Program-made: the position numbers and the translations under genes | Notes under the pieces: model-generated | Databases searched by the model: none | What the model was told of the DNA's origin: nothing | Seen by the model: the letters and a program-made list of their open reading frames with translations, nothing else | DNA from: Halothiobacillus sp. | GTDB lineage: Bacteria > Pseudomonadota > Gammaproteobacteria > Halothiobacillales > Halothiobacillaceae | DNA: 40,758 nucleotides | NCBI GenBank assembly: GCA_020061705.1 | Contig: JAGUXT010000010.1 | Coordinates: 1-40,758, forward strand | Direction: 5' to 3' | In this document: positions 26,488 to 36,523 of the stretch, piece by piece | Layout: each line of letters starts with the position of its first letter | Numbering within the stretch: the first letter of the stretch is position 1

Positions 26488-27759
26488 ATGAAGATCGAAC
26501 AGCCGCAACGTCTCGTTAGTCGTATTACCCGTGGCACATTGGCATTGGTTCTGGCAGGAGGGCGCGGTTCGCGTCTCAAACAGCTCACTGATTGGCGCGC
26601 CAAGCCCGGCGTGCCGTTTGGTGGCAAATTCCGCATCATCGACTTCCCGCTTTCCAACTGCGTAAACTCCGGCATTCGACGCATCGGCGTGTTGACGCAG
26701 TACAAGGCTCACTCCCTGATTCGCCACATTCAACTCGGCTGGAGCAACTCCAACCCGGCCATGGGTGAGTTCATTGAGCTGTTGCCTGCACAACAGCGGA
26801 TTGACGAAAATTCGTGGTACGCGGGCACGGCGGATGCGGTGTATCAGAATATTGACATCATCCGTTCGCACAATCCCGAATACGTGTTGATTCTGGCTGG
26901 CGACCATATTTACAAAATGGATTATGGCTTGATGCTGGCTTACCACGTTGAAAAACAAGCGGATATGACCATCGGGTGTATTCAGGTACCGGTGGATGAA
27001 GCCAAGGCATTTGGTGTGATGGGGATCGAAGAAAGCGGGCGCATCCTGCGTTTCCGTGAAAAGCCGAATGATCCTGATTCGATTCCCGGATTGCCAGGCA
27101 CGGCGCTGGCTTCGATGGGGATTTATGTGTTCAACACCAAATTCCTTTACGAACAATTGATTCGTGATGCAGATGATCCCAAGTCCTCACACGACTTCGG
27201 CAAGGATATTATTCCCTCAGTGATTGAGAAGTACCGTGTGTTCGCCTACCCATTCAAGGATGTGCAGAGCGGCAAGCAAAGCTATTGGCGCGATGTGGGG
27301 ACGATCGACTCCTACTGGTCATCCAATCTTGAGCTGATTGGTGTCACGCCGGATCTGAATTTGTATGACCGCGAGTGGCCGATCTGGACGCACCAGGAGC
27401 AACTGCCGCCGGCAAAATTTGTATTTGACGATGAAGATCGTCGTGGCATGGCAGTAGATTCAATGGTCTCCGGTGGTTGCATTATTTCCGGTGCCACGGT
27501 GCGCCATTCGTTACTGTTCTCCAACGTGGTGGTGAATGATGGTGCAACGGTGACGGATAGTGTGGTTCTGCCAAACGTGAACATTGGCGAAGGTGCGCGG
27601 GTCCACAAGGCGATCCTGGATAAGGGCTGTGAAATTCCTGCTGGTATGGTGATTGGCGAGGATCTTGCGTTGGATAGCGAGCGGTTTGAAGTCAGCGAAG
27701 GTGGTGTCGTCCTGGTGACACCGGAAATGCTGAATCAACAACTGCACCATGTCCGTTAA
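26488..27759 (+). CDS. glgC: Glucose-1-phosphate adenylyltransferase
   Basis: A 423-residue enzyme making ADP-glucose from ATP and glucose-1-phosphate, the committed and allosterically controlled step of glycogen synthesis. The nucleotide-binding loop [20 protein letters not shown] and [20 protein letters not shown] are exact family signatures. [16 protein letters not shown] and [15 protein letters not shown] are also present. [14 protein letters not shown]-type sequence ([14 protein letters not shown] here) precedes the C-terminal left-handed beta-helix ([20 protein letters not shown] and following). AGGA lies 9 nt before ATG 26488. Its 3' end overlaps the GH57 gene by 11 bp, so the three rightward genes form one operon. 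Confidence 0.97.
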   Translation: MKIEQPQRLVSRITRGTLALVLAGGRGSRLKQLTDWRAKPGVPFGGKFRIIDFPLSNCVNSGIRRIGVLTQYKAHSLIRHIQLGWSNSNPAMGEFIELLPAQQRIDENSWYAGTADAVYQNIDIIRSHNPEYVLILAGDHIYKMDYGLMLAYHVEKQADMTIGCIQVPVDEAKAFGVMGIEESGRILRFREKPNDPDSIPGLPGTALASMGIYVFNTKFLYEQLIRDADDPKSSHDFGKDIIPSVIEKYRVFAYPFKDVQSGKQSYWRDVGTIDSYWSSNLELIGVTPDLNLYDREWPIWTHQEQLPPAKFVFDDEDRRGMAVDSMVSGGCIISGATVRHSLLFSNVVVNDGATVTDSVVLPNVNIGEGARVHKAILDKGCEIPAGMVIGEDLALDSERFEVSEGGVVLVTPEMLNQQLHHVR

Positions 27760-29512
27760 GCCAATTGAAGAGGATGAGCCTTTGACCACACCCACAACGC
27801 CTGCTGCGCGCCTGAATGTCGTGCTGATGTGGCATATGCATCAGCCGGAATACCGCGACCCGTTTAGTGGGCAGTTTCAACGTCCTTGGACGTACTTGCA
27901 TGCGATTAAGGATTATGTCGATATGGCCGCGCACATTGAAGCACACCCGCACGCGCGGGCGGTGGTGAATTTTGTGCCGGTGTTGCTGGAGCAAATCGAA
28001 AATTACGCCGAAACCTTGCAGGCGCATTTGCTCAATCGACATGCCCTGTTGCCTGATCCACTGTTGACGGCATTGGCAGCGGATAGTGCTCCACAGGATG
28101 AAGCCGAGCGGATTGAGTTGATTGAATCGTGCTTGCGCGCCAATGAGCAGCGTCTGATTCAACGCTTCCCCGTCTATGCCGACCTTGTCAAGATGGCGCG
28201 CGATTTCATCAAGAACCCATTGCACCTGCGTTATCTCGGTCACGCCTTTTTTACCGACTTGTGCGTCTGGTATCACTTGGCCTGGATGGCTGAAACGGTG
28301 CGTCGTACCGACGCGCGCATTATCGCGCTGATGAACAAGGCTTGTGGTTTTGATGCGCACGACCGCCGGATATTGCTGGAAGTCATAGCCGAGCTTTTAA
28401 CCGGCTTGATTCCACGTTACCGTGCTTTGGCGCTGAGTGGTCAGGTTGAGTTGACCATGACGCCGTATGCACATCCCATCATGCCGCTCTTGCTGGATGT
28501 TTCCTCGGCTCGTGAAGCCTGGCCGGATGTGGTGTTGCCGCAGGAGGGTGCGACGGTCGCCGAGTATCCAGGCGGGAAAGAGCGCGTTCGCTGGCATTTG
28601 ACTGAAGGGCGGCGTGTGTTTGAGCGTGTGTTTGAGGTCAGCCCTGTGGGGTGTTGGCCGTCTGAAGGCAGTTTGAGCGAGGCGACCCTGCCCTTGCTGG
28701 CTGAGGCGGGTTTTACCTGGGCTGCGACAGGTAGCCAAGTGTTGCATAACAGCCTGCATGCCAGCGGAATAGCCGGGAAATACAAGGCGTGTCCACATCG
28801 TTTTTATTCCATGGACGCAAGTCCCTTGCCCAAGCTGGTATTCCGCGATGATGGTTTGTCAGATTTGATTGGCTTCAAGTATTCCACTTGGCATGCAGAT
28901 GATGCGGTGGGTGATCTGATTAACCATTTGGTGCATATCGCCGATGCGTGTCATGACGGGCATCACGTGGCCTCCATCATCATGGACGGTGAGAACGCAT
29001 GGGAATACTACCCGGAGAACGGCTATTACTTCCTTGATGCTTTGTACAAGCGTTTGTCGGTGCACCCGCGCCTGAACCTGACGACTTATCAAGAGCTTCT
29101 CAAGGATGATCCTGTGGTGACGACGCTACCCAAACTGGTGGCAGGCAGCTGGGTGTACGGCACCTTCTCCACCTGGATCGGTGAAAAGGATAAAAACCGC
29201 GCGTGGGACTACCTCATCGCGGCCAAGCGTGTGTGCGACGGTGTTTTGGCCGCCAAGACGCTTAGCCCTGAACAGGAGCAGGCGGTGTTGTTGCAACTGG
29301 CGATTTGCGAGGGTTCGGACTGGTTTTGGTGGTTTGGCGATTACAACTCGGCGGAAGCTGTGCGTGATTTCGAGCGCCTTTTCCGTTTGCAATTGGCGCG
29401 CCTGTATGAGTTATTGGGTGAAGCGCCGCCTGCCGTGTTATCAACAGTTATGGCAGTGGGCGCGGGAGATCCGGCTGCGGGTGGCGTGATGCGCACTGGA
29501 GCGCAAACTTGA
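27749..29512 (+). CDS. Glycoside hydrolase family 57 (alpha-amylase / glucanotransferase-like)
   Basis: A 587-residue GH57 enzyme acting on alpha-glucans. The family motifs appear in order: [10 protein letters not shown] near the N-terminus, [34 protein letters not shown] with the nucleophile Glu, and [20 protein letters not shown] with the acid/base Asp. [20 protein letters not shown] follows. GH57 covers amylase, 4-alpha-glucanotransferase, amylopullulanase and branching activities; sequence by eye does not choose among them. The annotated ATG 27749 overlaps glgC but lacks a ribosome site. TTG 27782, preceded by GAAGAGGA, is a credible alternative and would remove a short acidic leader. It sits between glgC and malQ and is probably a glycogen-remodelling step. 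Confidence 0.9.
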   Translation: MSVKPIEEDEPLTTPTTPAARLNVVLMWHMHQPEYRDPFSGQFQRPWTYLHAIKDYVDMAAHIEAHPHARAVVNFVPVLLEQIENYAETLQAHLLNRHALLPDPLLTALAADSAPQDEAERIELIESCLRANEQRLIQRFPVYADLVKMARDFIKNPLHLRYLGHAFFTDLCVWYHLAWMAETVRRTDARIIALMNKACGFDAHDRRILLEVIAELLTGLIPRYRALALSGQVELTMTPYAHPIMPLLLDVSSAREAWPDVVLPQEGATVAEYPGGKERVRWHLTEGRRVFERVFEVSPVGCWPSEGSLSEATLPLLAEAGFTWAATGSQVLHNSLHASGIAGKYKACPHRFYSMDASPLPKLVFRDDGLSDLIGFKYSTWHADDAVGDLINHLVHIADACHDGHHVASIIMDGENAWEYYPENGYYFLDALYKRLSVHPRLNLTTYQELLKDDPVVTTLPKLVAGSWVYGTFSTWIGEKDKNRAWDYLIAAKRVCDGVLAAKTLSPEQEQAVLLQLAICEGSDWFWWFGDYNSAEAVRDFERLFRLQLARLYELLGEAPPAVLSTVMAVGAGDPAAGGVMRTGAQT

Positions 29513-31020
29513 GCACGTTAAAATCAACACAAAACGTTCATTTGGAAACTGATCTACCTGAAGTATTGCGTGTACGCCGTGCTGGCGTATTGCTGCACCC
29601 CACCTCCTTGCCGGGCAGCTGTGGTTTGGGTGCAGCGGCCTTCCGCTTTGTTGACCAACTGGCGGCGGGAGGAATTACGGTGTGGCAAATGCTGCCCTTG
29701 GGGTCGACGCATAGCGATGGCTCTCCGTATCAATGCTTGTCATCCCATGCGGGTAGCCCAGGTTTGATTGATCTTGATGCCTTGCGTGCTCAAGGCTGGC
29801 TTGCTGAGCACAGCACGAGCCTGGAAGGTGCATGGCAATGTTTTGTGAGCGCTGCCAACGCAAATGAACTGGCGGATTTTGCGAGTTTTGTGGACGAAGA
29901 ATCCATCTGGCTCGACGATTACGCACTGTTTGTCGCTTTGCGTGAGCAACAGGGTAAACAGGCTTGGTTCGCATGGCCACAAGCCCTGCGCGAGCGAGAG
30001 CCCATGGCCATGCTACAGGCGCGCGAGCAATTGCATGAGCGTCTGCAGCAGATTCGCTTTGAACAATTCGTTTTCTTCCGCCAATGGCAGGCTCTTCGTG
30101 AATACGCTGCGGCGCGTGGTGTGTTGCTCTTTGGTGATATGCCGATTTATGTGGCACACGATAGTGCTGAAGTTTGGGCGCAGCCTGAGCTGTTCAGTGT
30201 CGATGCTCACGGTCAGGCCGAAGCAGTGGCTGGTGTGCCACCGGATTATTTTTCGGCCACCGGACAGCGCTGGGGCAACCCGCTCTACCGTTGGGAACGG
30301 CACGAGGCCGATGATTTCACTTGGTGGAAGGCGCGCTTTGCGACTCACCTCAAGCTGTTCGACCTGGTTCGCATTGACCATTTCCGTGGCTTGGAAGCGT
30401 ATTGGTCGATTCCTGCGGACTGCCCGACGGCCATGGAGGGTGAGTGGGTCAAAGCCCCCGGCGATGCCTTGTTAAACGCGTTGCGCGAGTCTTTCGGCAG
30501 CTTGCCGGTGGTCGCGGAAGACCTCGGTATCATCACCGAGGAAGTGACCGCCTTGCGCCAAAAACACGGTCTGCCTGGGATGCGTATTCTGCAATTTGCC
30601 TTCGATGGCAGCGCCGATAATCCGTATTTGCCGCATAACCATACGCCGGATAGCGTGGTCTATACCGGTACGCATGATAACGACACGACCTTGGGCTGGT
30701 GGCAGGGTTTGGACGATGATGCGCGAGACACGGTGCTCGAATACCTGGATGGTGCAAGCGAGCCCCTGCCTAAGTCAATGCCGTGGCGCTTGATCTGCGT
30801 TGCCCTGGAATCGGTGGCGCAACTTGCCGTGATTCCGTTGCAGGATTTACTCGAACTGGGTAGCGACGCGCGTATGAATACCCCGGGTACCACCGAAGGT
30901 AATTGGACGTGGCGTTATGCAGACGAGCAATGGACGGGCGAGCTTGCCTTGCATTTGCGGCAGGCTGTGATGCGTTATGGGCGCTTGCCGGGTGAGAGCG
31001 TGGTGGTGGGCAACAATTAA
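29509..31020 (+). CDS. malQ: 4-alpha-glucanotransferase (amylomaltase, GH77)
   Basis: A 503-residue GH77 enzyme that transfers alpha-1,4-glucan segments between chains. RRAGVLLHPTSLPGSCGLG and WQMLPLGSTHSDGSPYQCLS are the N-terminal blocks. The nucleophile Asp is in FDLVRIDHFRGLEAYWSIP, the acid/base Glu in VVAEDLGIITEEV, and the third acid in VVYTGTHDNDTTLGWW. It ends with the usual MNTPGTTEGNWTWR block. The start is TTG 29509, sharing TTGA with the GH57 stop, and GGAG lies 7 nt upstream, so translation is coupled. Without glgP or glgX in the window it is unclear whether it serves glycogen breakdown or maltodextrin recycling. Confidence 0.96.
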   Translation: MSTLKSTQNVHLETDLPEVLRVRRAGVLLHPTSLPGSCGLGAAAFRFVDQLAAGGITVWQMLPLGSTHSDGSPYQCLSSHAGSPGLIDLDALRAQGWLAEHSTSLEGAWQCFVSAANANELADFASFVDEESIWLDDYALFVALREQQGKQAWFAWPQALREREPMAMLQAREQLHERLQQIRFEQFVFFRQWQALREYAAARGVLLFGDMPIYVAHDSAEVWAQPELFSVDAHGQAEAVAGVPPDYFSATGQRWGNPLYRWERHEADDFTWWKARFATHLKLFDLVRIDHFRGLEAYWSIPADCPTAMEGEWVKAPGDALLNALRESFGSLPVVAEDLGIITEEVTALRQKHGLPGMRILQFAFDGSADNPYLPHNHTPDSVVYTGTHDNDTTLGWWQGLDDDARDTVLEYLDGASEPLPKSMPWRLICVALESVAQLAVIPLQDLLELGSDARMNTPGTTEGNWTWRYADEQWTGELALHLRQAVMRYGRLPGESVVVGNN

Positions 31021-31034
31021 CGCGGGCTTTGAAC

Positions 31035-31526
31035 ATGATGCGATGGCTATTCACCGTGGCTTTATATCTCTCCGCACCGCTGTGTCATGCGGAGATTTAT
31101 AAATGCGTCAACGAGGGGAAAACGGTGTTTAGCCAAGCACCATGCGCGCCGAACGCAGTATTGGTGAATCCGACGCTCTACGAACCGTCAGCGCAATCGG
31201 TACGCGATCAGCAACAAACGCAACAATCACTTGAAGCGATGTCGAAAGGTATTGATCGCGATTATGGCCTATTGGTTTTGCAACGGCGCATTGCCGATGC
31301 AGACGAGACGATTGCTCGGCTGCTGCATGAGCGCGATCAGCGTATTGCCGCGCTGCGATTGGAGCTTGCACAGGCAAGACAAGATCAGGCCGGGGCTGCA
31401 TCGCGCAAGACTTTATCCTCGGAAATCAGCAATCTGCGCGATCAATACAAAACAAGTATCGAGCTGGCGCGGGCAGATCAACGTCGCGCAGAAAAGGAAT
31501 ACAGTCGCTTGCAACGTGGACACTGA
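31035..31526 (+). CDS. DUF4124 periplasmic protein with coiled coil
   Basis: A 163-residue protein. The signal peptide (MMRWLFTVALYLSAPLCHA) is followed directly by EIYKCVNEGKTVFSQAPC, the DUF4124 signature, with two cysteines likely to form a disulfide. After a short spacer comes a long charged helix from about residue 65 to the end, rich in Arg, Glu, Asp and Gln with leucine spacing (ADADETIARLLHERDQRIAA), probably a coiled coil. DUF4124 proteins are periplasmic with no agreed function. Start is ATG 31035 or ATG 31038; no strong ribosome site is seen. It lies 14 bp after malQ and may be read from the same transcript, though a functional link is not evident. Confidence 0.82.
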   Translation: MMRWLFTVALYLSAPLCHAEIYKCVNEGKTVFSQAPCAPNAVLVNPTLYEPSAQSVRDQQQTQQSLEAMSKGIDRDYGLLVLQRRIADADETIARLLHERDQRIAALRLELAQARQDQAGAASRKTLSSEISNLRDQYKTSIELARADQRRAEKEYSRLQRGH

Positions 31527-31582
31527 GGTGTTGCTACTGCACTTGCGCGTTTCGACGTTCTCGCGGAATTAAAAAAGCTCAT

Positions 31583-31655
31583 GTAGCCCAAGTGGTAAAC
31601 CGGGGCAATTTTTACAATGGGTGCTCCCGATTCATCTACACTTCATCCGGGCTAC
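31583..31655. repeat. GTAGCCC-ended palindromic element
   Basis: GTAGCCC (31583-31589) and GGGCTAC (31649-31655) are inverted ends. The right part, read on the minus strand, is GTAGCCCGGATGAAGTGTAG, a pattern like dispersed GTAGCCCGGAT repeats known in proteobacteria. It lies between convergent genes and supplies the TAG stop of the DUF3482 gene (31652-31654). Confidence 0.6.
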
Positions 31656-33037
31656 GTGGCTAGCGAAAAAGAGGCCGCCAAGTTCTGAATGACTTCATCT
31701 CTCGTCACAGTAGCAGAAAAATCAGGGCTCATGGCCGACCATTCAGCATGGCTGCGCGCTTTTTTCAGCTCAGCGGGCAATGCGCCTTCGCGCCAGCGTT
31801 TGGTTTGCGGGTTGTCGAGTTGTGCATTCGGTTCAATCGTGTGCATGGCAGCGTGGCCACGTTGTTGCAGGGCGTTAACGAGCCATAACTGACGCAAGGC
31901 AAGCAGGCGCAAGATGCTGTCATCCACGGTCAGGCTGCGATAGCCGCGCAATTTGCCCAGTACGCGCTCGCCGTAAGTGTTGCCCAACTGCCATAAGCCA
32001 CCGGCGAGCGCACCGGCAACGGTGGCCGCGCCCAGGGTGAGACCTCCGACGATGAGGTCGATGCTTATCCCCGCGACAGCTCCGGCGACGAGGCCTTGGC
32101 TGAGGCGTATGCCCATGACACCAAGGGCTTCTCGACTGAAAAGATCATCTTCCCAGCGCCCGTCGAGTATCGGTAGACCACTTAACGTCACATCGTCGCG
32201 GCGAAAGCGGTAGAGTTTGAGCAGCTCGTGCACGCAGGACGCTTCGTGCTGGCGGATTTTTTCGCGCAGTTGTTGGATAGGCACTTGTAGCGCACTTTCA
32301 TCGGCATTTGGCACGGTGACGCGGTAGGCGGCGACATCAATCAGTAAACTAGCGATAAGTTGTGTGGCGGTTTGCAGGCGTGCGTCGGCTTCGTTTTGCC
32401 GAGCCAGCATCAGGCGTTGCAGGGCGGGTGCAAAGCCCTCCAGTAGCAAGGCTAGTTTGGCAAACAAGCGTTGTTCACCGTCGATTTCCGGGGTTACGGT
32501 GTCGAAGCTGATGACCGAGTGCAGGCCGACGCGCGCCAAGGCTTCGCGCCACACCTCTGCGTGATTGCCCGGAGTGTGCACAAAATTGAGTACGGGCAGC
32601 AAGGGTTTGCCGCAGTCGGCGAGGATGCTGAGTTCGTCGCGGTATTTGGTCAGCACTGGGTCGCGCACGTCGATCACCACCAGTCCGGCATCGGAAGCCA
32701 GCACTTGGCGCAGCACTTTGGCTTCTTGTTCAAAACGGCTGTGGGCGTCGGGGCTATCAAGAAAACGGGCAATGCGAGCCGGGCCATCCAGGCGCTCGCC
32801 AGGCGCGAGCAGCGCGTCTATCGCGTCGAGCAGGCTTAACGCATCTTCCAGGCCCGGTGTGTCGTAAAGCTCTACGACCACTTCGTCGCCCGCGAACAAA
32901 CGCGCGCCTTCGACATGGCGGGTGGTGCTGGGTCGTGCGGAAACCTCGCCAAAGCTCACGTCACGGGTGAGCGTGCGTAACAGCGAGGTTTTGCCGGTGT
33001 TAGTGTGGCCGACCACGGCCAGTTGCAGTGGGTTCAT
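31652..33037 (-). CDS. GTPase with DUF3482 domain
   Basis: A 461-residue P-loop GTPase. G1 is VVGHTNTGKTSLLRTL (8-23), G3 ELYDTPGLED, and LPVLNFVHTPGN holds a degenerate G4-like site. The switch region PSTTRHVEG precedes G3. The C-terminal half is DUF3482. It includes a Gly/Ala-rich hydrophobic stretch (GLVAGAVAGISIDLIVGGLT, LGAATVAGALAGGLW) likely to insert into or touch the membrane. Its role is unknown. Its ATG overlaps the end of the DUF2868 gene (ATGA at 33034-33037), and the two families usually occur as a pair, so they probably act together at the inner membrane. Confidence 0.88.
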   Translation of the reverse strand: MNPLQLAVVGHTNTGKTSLLRTLTRDVSFGEVSARPSTTRHVEGARLFAGDEVVVELYDTPGLEDALSLLDAIDALLAPGERLDGPARIARFLDSPDAHSRFEQEAKVLRQVLASDAGLVVIDVRDPVLTKYRDELSILADCGKPLLPVLNFVHTPGNHAEVWREALARVGLHSVISFDTVTPEIDGEQRLFAKLALLLEGFAPALQRLMLARQNEADARLQTATQLIASLLIDVAAYRVTVPNADESALQVPIQQLREKIRQHEASCVHELLKLYRFRRDDVTLSGLPILDGRWEDDLFSREALGVMGIRLSQGLVAGAVAGISIDLIVGGLTLGAATVAGALAGGLWQLGNTYGERVLGKLRGYRSLTVDDSILRLLALRQLWLVNALQQRGHAAMHTIEPNAQLDNPQTKRWREGALPAELKKARSHAEWSAMSPDFSATVTRDEVIQNLAASFSLAT

Positions 33038-34464
33038 GAGCTGTGTCCCTGCAACCAGATTTGCGCGGCGGCATCGTCCAGGAGGGCTTCTTGCGGCCAG
33101 CCCGACTCAAGCAGGCTATCGCGCCACACCGTGCGGCGTTCGTTCTGAGCGCCGGAGGCCTGCATCAGCCAAACCAGCGGTGTTGCGCTATGTTGCGCCC
33201 ATTGATTGATGGTATGCAAACTGCCGCGATCGGGCGAAAGGCGGGTGTCCACGGCAATCAGCAGGCTGGCGGGAGGTGTTGTTTGCAGCGAGGCAAGCAG
33301 GCGCTGGCGTTCTGCACGGCTTTCAATGCGCGGGTACACCATGAATTTGTCCGAGCCAGCGGGTGGCCAGGCAATGTCGGCACCGAGCTCCAGCCCAACA
33401 AGAGCCGGACGTGAGCCTTGAATTTGCTCATATGCTGGCCATGGGTGAAAACTGGAGGCGTGCAGTGCAGCGGGGGCAGGGTCAATGATGCCGATGTTTT
33501 GCATGTCTACATGCAGGCGTGCGCGCAGCATGGCAAAGCCGGGTTGCCTTAAATCGAGTTTAAGTTTTGCAACACCATGTTTCCATTGCCAAAAGGTAAG
33601 CAGGAAGGCGAGCAGACGCGGCAAAATGCCATATACGATGACACAGCCGATCAGCCACGCAGCCCAGGCATGACGTGCTGCATCGGATTGCATTGTGTGG
33701 CTGCTTCCACTGGCAAGGATCATTTCCGGGCTGGGGGTGGCAAGGCCCAGGTAGGCGGGTAAAACGCCAACCTGCGTGACAAAGTCCACAAACATTGCGT
33801 CGGGCAGAATGGTGGTTTCCCAAACAAAAATATGGCGCTGGGTGGCAAATATCAGTAGCAAGCCAAGCAAGGCGCTGCTTAAGGCTAGTAGCCAGAGTAG
33901 ATGGCTCAGGCTACCCATGGCCCAGCGCAGCAGGCGATGGTGGTTTAACAAATTAAATAGTGCATGACCGATAAGCAGCCGTGCCGGCGATTGGCCGGGC
34001 AGTTGGCGCTGCAACCAAAAACTGAATTGACCAAGCAGTGTTTGCCCATGGTTACCGGGCAAGATGATCAGGAGTAGCCAGACCAACAGGCTCAACACAG
34101 GCAGAAAAAGCAGCGCGCCAAGCGCCCACACCACATTTACCACACGTCCTTCGCTGCCATAAACTCCGCTGTTGAGCAGTCCGACAGCGGAGAGAAACCC
34201 GCTCAGTACAGCCAACGCAGCTAATACGCCAAGCAGAACACGCGCTTGAGTTTGCCAGGCGCGCATGTCGTCAATCCAGCTTGGGCGCTGAGCTTGCACC
34301 ACGTGTTCGGCACGTAGGAGGATGCGGTTTTCCTCGTCGGAGGACGCGTGTTGTAGCGCAGGCAAGAAGGCCGTATCGTCGAATGCGCCATGCTCGGCCT
34401 CATGCAGGCGCAGCGTTTCGGCAAGCCAGCGTTTTTCAAAAGGCGTGAGGGCAATGGCAGACAT
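33034..34464 (-). CDS. DUF2868 membrane protein
   Basis: A 476-residue protein with an acidic, soluble N-terminus (LTPFEKRWLAETLRLHEAEH). Two long hydrophobic helices follow at about 70-100 and 110-135 (VLLGVLAALAVLSGFLSAVG, ALGALLFLPVLSLLVWLLLI). Another pair begins near 190 (LLWLLALSSALLGLLLIFAT), and one more near 270 (WLIGCVIVYGILPRLLAFLL). The C-terminal ~200 residues are soluble and begin near LDLRQPGFAMLRARLHVD. This layout matches DUF2868. Function is unknown. It starts 3 bp after uppP and overlaps the GTPase gene by 4 bp, forming a tight three-gene unit. Confidence 0.87.
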   Translation of the reverse strand: MSAIALTPFEKRWLAETLRLHEAEHGAFDDTAFLPALQHASSDEENRILLRAEHVVQAQRPSWIDDMRAWQTQARVLLGVLAALAVLSGFLSAVGLLNSGVYGSEGRVVNVVWALGALLFLPVLSLLVWLLLIILPGNHGQTLLGQFSFWLQRQLPGQSPARLLIGHALFNLLNHHRLLRWAMGSLSHLLWLLALSSALLGLLLIFATQRHIFVWETTILPDAMFVDFVTQVGVLPAYLGLATPSPEMILASGSSHTMQSDAARHAWAAWLIGCVIVYGILPRLLAFLLTFWQWKHGVAKLKLDLRQPGFAMLRARLHVDMQNIGIIDPAPAALHASSFHPWPAYEQIQGSRPALVGLELGADIAWPPAGSDKFMVYPRIESRAERQRLLASLQTTPPASLLIAVDTRLSPDRGSLHTINQWAQHSATPLVWLMQASGAQNERRTVWRDSLLESGWPQEALLDDAAAQIWLQGHSS

Positions 34465-34467
34465 GCG

Positions 34468-35265
34468 TTACAGAAAATACATGAGAACCAGCGAGCCAAA
34501 CACAATGCGATACCAGGCAAAGCCGACAAAGCTGTGGCTGGACACATAGCGCAGCAGGAAGCGTACGGCGGCGAGGCCGGAGATAAAGGCCATGACAAAG
34601 CCGACCGCAATCATGCCCATGTCTTCGGTGTGGAGGTGTCCGGCATTTTTGTACAAATCGTAGGCAACTGCGGCGAACATGGTGGGAATGGCGAGGAAAA
34701 AGGAGAACTCGGTGGCCGCCGTGCGCGATAGGCCGAAAACCATGCCGCCCATGATGGTTGCGCCGGAGCGCGAGGTGCCGGGAAACAGCGCCACGCTTTG
34801 CGCCAGACCAATCTTGATTGCATCACCCCAGCGCATGTCGTCCACACTATGGATGCGTGGGGCGGGTTTGAAGCGCTCGACCAACAAGATGATGAAGCCG
34901 CCAACAATCAGCGCCCCGGCGACAGTCAGCGGGCTGAACAGATATTCCTTGATTAGTTTGTGAAACAGTAACCCGAAGACCATGGCCGGGATGAAGGCGA
35001 TAACCAGGTTGGCGGCGAAGCGCTGGGCGCTTGACTCACTAGGCAAGCCTTTGAAAACGCAGAAAATTTTGTCACGGTAGTGCCAGCAAATCGCCAGAAT
35101 GGCGCCGAGCTGGATGGCGATGGTGAACACCTTGGCCGCATCCGAGTCGTAATGCAGCAGGTCTTGCGCAATGATGAGATGCCCGGTGGAAGAAATGGGC
35201 AAAAACTCGGTCGCGCCTTCCAGTAAACCCAGAATGGCGGCTTTCAATAACATCCAAATGTCCAT
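34468..35265 (-). CDS. uppP: Undecaprenyl-diphosphatase
   Basis: A 265-residue integral membrane phosphatase that converts undecaprenyl diphosphate to the monophosphate, recycling the lipid carrier for peptidoglycan and O-antigen. The two signatures are exact: [20 protein letters not shown] near the N-terminus and [20 protein letters not shown] in the second half, carrying the catalytic Glu, Ser, His and Arg. About eight transmembrane segments are present. Length is normal (E. coli BacA 273). Only a weak GAGAC lies before ATG 35265. Two downstream genes of unknown role are tightly linked, so they may relate to the envelope. Confidence 0.96.
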   Translation of the reverse strand: MDIWMLLKAAILGLLEGATEFLPISSTGHLIIAQDLLHYDSDAAKVFTIAIQLGAILAICWHYRDKIFCVFKGLPSESSAQRFAANLVIAFIPAMVFGLLFHKLIKEYLFSPLTVAGALIVGGFIILLVERFKPAPRIHSVDDMRWGDAIKIGLAQSVALFPGTSRSGATIMGGMVFGLSRTAATEFSFFLAIPTMFAAVAYDLYKNAGHLHTEDMGMIAVGFVMAFISGLAAVRFLLRYVSSHSFVGFAWYRIVFGSLVLMYFL

Positions 35266-35279
35266 TAATGTCTCGGTTT

Positions 35280-35367
35280 ATGTAGGTGCGACAAATACGC
35301 ACATGGAACTGGCAGAGTACGAATGAATTCGCACCTACATTTAGCCCTCTGAGTTCCAGTGGCTAAA
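35280..35367. repeat. Two nested inverted repeats between uppP and dapE
   Basis: ATGTAGGTGCGA (35280-35291) and TCGCACCTACAT (35329-35340) are perfect 12-bp arms with a 37-nt loop. TTTAGCC (35340-35346) and GGCTAAA (35361-35367) follow. The second resembles the outer ends of the GCCACAG family. Confidence 0.65.
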
Positions 35368-35380
35368 TGCTCAATTCAAT

Positions 35381-36520
35381 CTATTCCTCATCCAGCAAAA
35401 GCAAATCGAGGATGCGTTCATATACGGCTGCAAGGCGATCGAGGTCGTCCACGCCAACGCATTCGTTAACCTTGTGAATGGTGGCGTTGAGCGGGCCGAG
35501 TTCGATCACTTCCGCGCCGGTGGGGGCGATAAAACGTGCATCCGAGGTGCCGCCGGAGGTCGAAGGCCTGGTTTCCACCCCCAGAACATCCCGAATGGCC
35601 TCATGCACGGCATCTACCAGCACGCCGTCGGAGGGCGTGAGGAAGGGTAAACCGGAAAGGTTCCAATCGAGGCTATATTTGAGGTGGTGGCGGATGAAAA
35701 TTGCCTCAATCGCCGCTTTCAGGTTTTCGACTGTCCATTCGGTGTTGAAGCGGATATTGAACTCCACCGACAACTCGCCGGGGATGACGTTGTTTGCGCC
35801 CGTGCCCGCATTGATATTGGCAATTTGCAAGCTGGAAGGCGGGAAGTGTTCGTTACCCCGATCCCATTCGGTTACGGCGAGTTCTGCCAGGGCGGGAGCA
35901 GCCCGGTGCACGGGGTTGTCAGCCAAATGCGGGTAAGCGACATGACCCTGCACCCCTTGCACCAGCAAGCGCCCGGTGAGTGAACCGCGTCGGCCAATCT
36001 TGAATTCATCACCCAGCACCACGCGACTGGAAGGCTCGCCGACAATGGCGTACTGGATTTTTTCGCCCCGCGCTTCCAGTGTCTCGACAACCTTGACCGT
36101 GCCATTCACGGCAACGCCTTCTTCGTCCGAGGTCAACAAAAAGGCAATTGAACCGAGGTGATCGGGATGCGCCTGCACAAACCGTTCGGCAGCCACGGTC
36201 ATGGCAGCCACACCGCCTTTCATGTCCGCCGCGCCGCGTCCGTAAAGCATGCCATCGCGTACGCTGGGTGTGAACGGTGGTGATGTCCAGGCGCTTTCCA
36301 GTCCCGTGGGCACCACGTCGGTGTGTCCTGCAAAACAGAGCAGGGGGGCGTGCATGCCGCGTCGTGCCCAGAGGTTAAGCACGTCGCCGTGCTGCATCCA
36401 TTCAAGGGTAAAACCATGTCTTTCGAGGCGCTCCGCCAACAAGGCCTGGCAGCCGGCATCGTCCGGGGTGAGCGAGCGACGGGCGATCAATTCACTCGCA
36501 AGTTTAAATACGTCAGACAT
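35381..36520 (-). CDS. dapE: Succinyl-diaminopimelate desuccinylase
   Basis: A 379-residue di-zinc M20 peptidase-fold enzyme that releases LL-diaminopimelate in lysine and peptidoglycan synthesis. Metal and catalytic residues are in [39 protein letters not shown] and AIVGEPSS. The lid domain contains [20 protein letters not shown] and the C-terminus [12 protein letters not shown] followed by [16 protein letters not shown]. Length is that of the family (E. coli 375). It starts 3 bp after the ArsC-like gene; this yffB-dapE order is conserved in E. coli and other gammaproteobacteria. Confidence 0.96.
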   Translation of the reverse strand: MSDVFKLASELIARRSLTPDDAGCQALLAERLERHGFTLEWMQHGDVLNLWARRGMHAPLLCFAGHTDVVPTGLESAWTSPPFTPSVRDGMLYGRGAADMKGGVAAMTVAAERFVQAHPDHLGSIAFLLTSDEEGVAVNGTVKVVETLEARGEKIQYAIVGEPSSRVVLGDEFKIGRRGSLTGRLLVQGVQGHVAYPHLADNPVHRAAPALAELAVTEWDRGNEHFPPSSLQIANINAGTGANNVIPGELSVEFNIRFNTEWTVENLKAAIEAIFIRHHLKYSLDWNLSGLPFLTPSDGVLVDAVHEAIRDVLGVETRPSTSGGTSDARFIAPTGAEVIELGPLNATIHKVNECVGVDDLDRLAAVYERILDLLLLDEE

Positions 36521-36523
36521 GGC

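Noticed and set aside
26308-27156. 282-codon minus-strand frame opposite glgC
   Set aside because: Shadow of glgC. It also occupies the glgB-glgC promoter region and has no ribosome site or motif.
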